Assembly (NCBI GenBank): GCA_964502095.1
Contig: CAZCUF010000004.1
Location: 186,001-250,000, forward strand
Reading direction: 5' to 3'
From: JACPVF01 sp964502095
Lineage (GTDB): Bacteria; Chloroflexota; Anaerolineae; Anaerolineales; Villigracilaceae
DNA: 64,000 nt
Shown: positions 60,325-64,000 of the stretch, piece by piece
Layout of the letters: every line of letters starts with the position of its first letter
Numbering within the stretch: the stretch's first letter is position 1
Notes under the pieces: generated by a model
The model's input: only the letters and a program-made list of their open reading frames with translations
Told to the model about the DNA's origin: nothing
Database searches by the model: none
Made by a program: the position numbers and the translations under genes

Positions 60325-60576
60325 TCATCTCTCTTCGTGTTTATTGGCTTCGCCGAATTTTTCCAGCTTCACCACCCGTGCCTTATCTCGAATCCGCCAC
60401 GGAACGATTTGTTTGGCATGTTCCTTGTTTTCGGTTTCGATAATCGCCCAGCCGCAATGCTCGCCATCGTGACAGCCCCATTCAAAATAATGCAAATACC
60501 CCGCCATGTGGATTTCCTTGATGATCGCGTCGCAATCCTCTGCTGTATGCGGTGACTCAACGAGATAACGATCCAT
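60325..60576 (-). CDS. Small hypothetical protein with clustered Cys and His
   Basis: Family not recognised. The 83 residues include FEWGCHDGEHCGWAIIETEN and VPWRIRDKARVVKLEKF, an alpha/beta layout reminiscent of small ferredoxin-fold or muconolactone-isomerase-like proteins. A good AAGGAGA precedes the start. It is a lone gene. Confidence 0.65.
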   Translation of the reverse strand: MDRYLVESPHTAEDCDAIIKEIHMAGYLHYFEWGCHDGEHCGWAIIETENKEHAKQIVPWRIRDKARVVKLEKFGEANKHEER

Positions 60577-60727
60577 GATAAGTCTCCTTCTCGAGCTGGC
60601 GTAGTAACGGCTAATGTACTGAAATTATATACCCTTCATCCCCCTGCTTTCAAGAATTGTTTGCCCTCCATGCCCCACTCAGAAGCGCGTATTCAAACAA
60701 CGCTTCTTCGTACTGCAACTTGTAAAT

Positions 60728-61786
60728 TTACTTTTCTTCAAGCGGGTTGAAACCGCGTCCCAATATTTCCTGGGCAGGGGAAACGATGACAAACGCCTGC
60801 GGATCCTCTTTTGCCACCGCGGTTTTCAAATTGTGCACCTCGGTAACGGTCAATGCGCACATCAGCACGGAACGATCCTTGCCGGTGTACATACCTTTTC
60901 CATGCAGGGCGGTAATCCCCCGGCGCAGGTCGTTCAGAAGGCGTTTGGATACCGCCTCCGCCTTGTCGGTAATGATTAACGCTATAAATTGTCGTCGTTT
61001 GTGGCGCGGATAAAGCCAATTACGCAGTCCTTTCGTCCCGGCCGAATCCACAGGGTGTTCGTGTCCGCCTTCCGCGCCGAAACGCGGCAGGACCTCGCCC
61101 GTGGCCTGGGTCATGCCGATCGTGCCGATCGCTACCAATAACAGGAATAAATGGTAGGCGATCCCCAATGAGATCACGATATACCCGGAAACGAATCCCA
61201 CTGCGCCTCTTTGTATGAATTCCTGCACATTCATAGCCGGTTCCGGAAAAAGATAACTTTTACCCATCCAGGAAATAAATAGAATTAAGTAGATCCAAAG
61301 ATAATTTCGCCGCAAGCGTCTCCCGAATGCTTCCCACATGGAAATGGGAAAACTTGGCGTCAGCAAATTCTCCGCCAAACTCTCGGCCCATTCGGGGGAC
61401 GGGTGAAATGGGGGCACGAGCATGGCGGCATAAAAATCCGTTTCCATCAGGCGGATGCGATAACTCCATAATTCGTAATACCGATAGCGGCGCGCCTCGA
61501 TGAAAAGGAACCACGTCACAAGCAGGGTATTCAAAATAATGATCCCATGATGCACATTGGGCTGGCTGAATGAAACAGACAGCGTCGCGCCGGTGGCGAC
61601 GACCGCCCAGTTGGTGGTTGTATCCAAACGCTGACGCCAGACATTGGCGCGTTGAATCTCCGCGCGGAAAAGATGCACCATCGCGGTGACGAACTCGCTG
61701 GTTTTAAGTTTGTAACCGCGGTAAGTCCAGACTGGTTCTTCAGGCTCTTTGCTTTTTGGTTTGGATTTCGTGGATTCAACCGGCAT
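60728..61786 (-). CDS. DUF2270-DUF2179 fusion membrane protein
   Basis: The 352-residue protein begins with a DUF2270 module (VTAMVHLFRAEIQRANVWRQ then RLDTTTNWAVV, and RYRYYELWSYRIRLMETDFY), has about four membrane helices, and ends (about 265-345) in a DUF2179 ferredoxin-like domain: LIITDKAEAVSKRLLNDLRR, LHGKGMYTGKDRSVLMCALT and VIVSPAQEILGRGF. DUF2179 usually closes YitT proteins. The fusion suggests a membrane sensor with a cytoplasmic ligand-binding tail. Function unknown. Confidence 0.8.
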   Translation of the reverse strand: MPVESTKSKPKSKEPEEPVWTYRGYKLKTSEFVTAMVHLFRAEIQRANVWRQRLDTTTNWAVVATGATLSVSFSQPNVHHGIIILNTLLVTWFLFIEARRYRYYELWSYRIRLMETDFYAAMLVPPFHPSPEWAESLAENLLTPSFPISMWEAFGRRLRRNYLWIYLILFISWMGKSYLFPEPAMNVQEFIQRGAVGFVSGYIVISLGIAYHLFLLLVAIGTIGMTQATGEVLPRFGAEGGHEHPVDSAGTKGLRNWLYPRHKRRQFIALIITDKAEAVSKRLLNDLRRGITALHGKGMYTGKDRSVLMCALTVTEVHNLKTAVAKEDPQAFVIVSPAQEILGRGFNPLEEK

Positions 61787-61877
61787 AAGATTTTTCTTTC
61801 TTTGGATGAAAAGCCGCTTCTCTCTTAACTGGAAGCTGGTTTAATTCCGATGGAATGTTTCAACCCTGACAGGTTTT

Positions 61878-64000
61878 TCACTTCGGCAGTTTATACGCTT
61901 CCTTCGTTGGCTTGAGCGGGCGCGCCAGCCAATACGGGCGGCGGTTGCCGTCGGGACTGACTTTGTCGGCGGGGCGGGTCATCTTCAGCCATTCGCGGTA
62001 CACCCGCATGGACTTGTTTGTATCCACGAACAGGTCGCCCGCTTTTTCGCCCGCTTTTGCCTTGCGGACGCTGAACACTTTTTGCAGCCAGCAGTGGACT
62101 CCGCTGATCGGGTCGGGATGGACGGCATGAGCAAGATTCTGATTCACGCCGACGTTGCTCCACCAGATGCGGCTCGTGTCGGGGTCGGAGGAGTCCCACG
62201 CCGCCGCGCCGTGAATGACGCGCATGAGGAATCCGCCTTTGCCGTCGTCATGCAGTTCAACGAGATTCGACGAGCCTTTGTTCACGCCCGAATTTTCGTT
62301 CAAGCGCCAGCGCCCGAGGTGATGGCTGATGGCGATGATGCCAGGCTTGATTCCTTCCGTCACCCAAACGGAGTCAACGAAATAGCCGATCTCGGTCTCG
62401 ACTTTGGCAAGGTCGCCCGTTTCGAGTCCGAGTCTCTGCGCGTCTTCGGGATTCATCCAGATGGGATTCTTGTGCGAGATTTCATACAGCCACTTGGCAT
62501 TTGCGCTGCGCGTGTGAATCAATGTCGGCAGGCGGAAATTGGGAAGCAGAATCATCTCGCCTTTTGCGCGGTCAACGACTTCGGGATGAACATGACTCTT
62601 CACCGACCACGGAATCACATTTTCCTTTTCACTCCAGCCCCAATTGGCGAGCGTGTCGCTGAAGAATTCAAGTTTCTTCGAGGGGGTGTCGAATCCTGCT
62701 TTTATTTCGCCGTCAATATTGACGCCAACAACATGACCGTCTTTGATGAAGCGATCATAACTGTCAATTTCAAAAGTAGATTGGGAATCGGTAAATTGGG
62801 AATCGGTAGATTGGTTTTTGCCACTTACCAATTTACCGTTCACTAATCTACCAATTACCTTTTCGAAGGGCGCGTAATTCTCTTTCTTCACTTCAAAGAC
62901 GCCATACTTCCGCATGTAGGCGAGGGGAGTCAATCCCTCGCGCGCGGCGGCTTCGGGGAGTCCAGGTACGGAGTTTTCAAAGATCCATTGATAGTATTCA
63001 TCCACGGTGATGATCTCGCCCTTGCGATACGGCGACTCGAACCACTGACGGATGCCGAGCGAGCCGTCGGGGTCCATCTTCGCGGAAAGTTGAATCCAAA
63101 ACTCGTTCTCTTCCCAGACTTCGCCAGGGTTGGCTTGATAGGTGAAATCAACGTTGACGCCCGCGCGTTCCATCGCCACGCGGCGCACGGGCTGACGGAA
63201 TGCGATCCATTGGCTTGAATGAGTTTCCTGACTCATCAGGTCGTGGCGCTCGGGTCCGTGGCCTGTGGGCAAAACATAATCGGCGAACCAGGCGGTCTCG
63301 TTCCATGTGGGCGTGAGCGCGACGTAGCATTTTATTTTTGAGTCTTCATCTTTGAGCGCCTTGAGCCACATGAAGCCGTCGGGGTTGACCCACATCGGGT
63401 TGTAAACGCGCGTGAAATAAACGTCAATGTCGCCGCGACCTTCGGCGAGCATGTGCGGCAAAAGGATGGACATCTCATAATGCGCGAGCGGATATTCGAT
63501 GGGGTAGTGAAGTTCGTTCCACGTTTCGGGAGCGGGCGCGCCTTTGAACGGCTTGGGCACAAATTTATTCCAGTTGGTCATGGATGTGCCGCCCTTGTTA
63601 CCGACGCTTCCCGTGAGGACGTTGAGGAAGAAGAGACAACGCGAGACCTGCCATCCGCCGAGGTTGCCGACGCTGGCGCTGCGCCAGACATGCGTGGCGA
63701 GTTTGCCTTCGCAGTTGGCGACGAGGCGCGCGGTTTCCTGAATGCGTTCGAGAGGGACTTCGGATTCTTGCGCGGCGCGTTCAAAAGTAAATTCAGAATA
63801 GAGTTGTTTGAGGACGGAGTCGAATACTTCAAAGGTAATTGGGGATTGGTAATTGGTAATTGTCTGGCGGACAGATTCCCATTCGGCGGATGTTGATGAT
63901 TGAATGAATTGAAGGAATTCTTTCCAGTTCGTCCACTTGCGGACGAAGTTTTTATCATAGAGATCATTTTGAATCAGATGATTAGCAATCGCAAGCAGAA
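61878..64000 (-). CDS. Molybdopterin oxidoreductase catalytic subunit (5' part outside window)
   Basis: About 707 codons are visible; the frame continues past the ATG of GTSMTNWNKF to the right edge, so the N-terminus is missing. The visible part is typical of the DMSO-reductase superfamily: HVWRSASVGNLGGWQVSRCL, YFTRVYNPMWVNPDG, WNETAWFADYVLPTGHGPER, and the C-terminal molydop-binding domain (LPTLIHTRSANAKWLYE, IWMNPEDAQRLGLETGDLAK). Without the iron-sulfur and molybdenum-ligand region the substrate cannot be assigned. ATTACCAATTACC-type repeats interrupt the frame at 62779-62860 and 63836-63861 as in-frame inserts. Confidence 0.88.
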   Translation of the reverse strand, partial: LLAIANHLIQNDLYDKNFVRKWTNWKEFLQFIQSSTSAEWESVRQTITNYQSPITFEVFDSVLKQLYSEFTFERAAQESEVPLERIQETARLVANCEGKLATHVWRSASVGNLGGWQVSRCLFFLNVLTGSVGNKGGTSMTNWNKFVPKPFKGAPAPETWNELHYPIEYPLAHYEMSILLPHMLAEGRGDIDVYFTRVYNPMWVNPDGFMWLKALKDEDSKIKCYVALTPTWNETAWFADYVLPTGHGPERHDLMSQETHSSQWIAFRQPVRRVAMERAGVNVDFTYQANPGEVWEENEFWIQLSAKMDPDGSLGIRQWFESPYRKGEIITVDEYYQWIFENSVPGLPEAAAREGLTPLAYMRKYGVFEVKKENYAPFEKVIGRLVNGKLVSGKNQSTDSQFTDSQSTFEIDSYDRFIKDGHVVGVNIDGEIKAGFDTPSKKLEFFSDTLANWGWSEKENVIPWSVKSHVHPEVVDRAKGEMILLPNFRLPTLIHTRSANAKWLYEISHKNPIWMNPEDAQRLGLETGDLAKVETEIGYFVDSVWVTEGIKPGIIAISHHLGRWRLNENSGVNKGSSNLVELHDDGKGGFLMRVIHGAAAWDSSDPDTSRIWWSNVGVNQNLAHAVHPDPISGVHCWLQKVFSVRKAKAGEKAGDLFVDTNKSMRVYREWLKMTRPADKVSPDGNRRPYWLARPLKPTKEAYKLPK
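62779..62860. repeat. Intragenic GGTAAATTGG/ATTACCAATTACC-type repeat
   Basis: Repeated GGGAATCGGTA/ATTGG units and their inverse (TTACCAATTTACCG, CTACCAATTACC) encode RLVNGKLVSGKNQSTDSQFT. Similar units are at 78-105, 59374-59395 and 63836-63861, all inside genes. Confidence 0.7.

Overview
The window looks like the chromosome of a Chloroflexota bacterium, probably of the Anaerolineae. This is inferred from gene content, not from a marker gene. The clues are a NarC-NarGHJI nitrate reductase whose NarG lacks a Tat signal (the Thermus-like, cytoplasm-facing arrangement), many T/P-rich lipoproteins, abundant DUF2269/DUF2249/NnrS-type membrane and redox proteins, and a high load of short palindromic repeats. 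No tRNA, rRNA, CRISPR array or replication origin was recognised.

Layout. 1-2586 (minus): DeoR-type regulator, amidohydrolase and a SIS-domain sugar isomerase cut by the window edge. 2978-8800: a redox membrane cluster. Its plus-strand operon holds a 7-TM protein, a 12-TM heme-copper-oxidase-like protein without the usual copper histidines, a formylglycine-generating-enzyme-like lipoprotein and a further membrane protein. It converges on a minus-strand operon with an NnrS-like protein and two tandem 4-TM mini-proteins. 8959-12492: VOC protein, FTR1 iron permease, a VOC remnant, a Crp/Fnr regulator with an FNR-type box behind it, a hemerythrin and a cupin. 12816-17187: two lipoproteins, then a cytochrome-b/sulfite-oxidase-like fusion behind a structured leader. 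17372-19971 (minus): TetR, DUF2269 and an MFS exporter with an operator. 20213-28294: metE, a flavoprotein reductase, a DsbA-like protein with an in-frame UGA exactly at its first active-site cysteine, AhpD-like, AlkA, DUF488, DUF2249, FolE and a cupin. 28346-32381: sucA-sucB.

33107-44769 is the respiratory nitrate region: a tetraheme lipoprotein built from very recent internal duplications, a PQQ-propeller lipoprotein, a degenerate receiver, then narC-narG-narH-narJ-narI. 44801-48194 holds a SARP/NB-ARC/TPR regulator whose 5' end is overlapped by a RAYT transposase element flanked by paired palindromes. 48281-50900 has a small protein, a DUF2269-like membrane protein, a diheme cytochrome c and an autoregulated XRE operon. 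51000-60153 has oligoendopeptidase F, a large TPR-GAF histidine kinase with two response regulators, and a PqqD-like orphan gene. The end carries a DUF2270-DUF2179 fusion and a molybdopterin oxidoreductase cut by the edge.

The common theme is anaerobic nitrogen-oxide respiration (nitrate reductase, probable NO-handling membrane proteins, FNR-type control, hemerythrin) together with thiol and iron homeostasis. At least four families of short repeats are scattered through the window, several of them inside reading frames. The most unusual items are the candidate selenocysteine DsbA-like protein and the divergent heme-copper-oxidase-like cluster.
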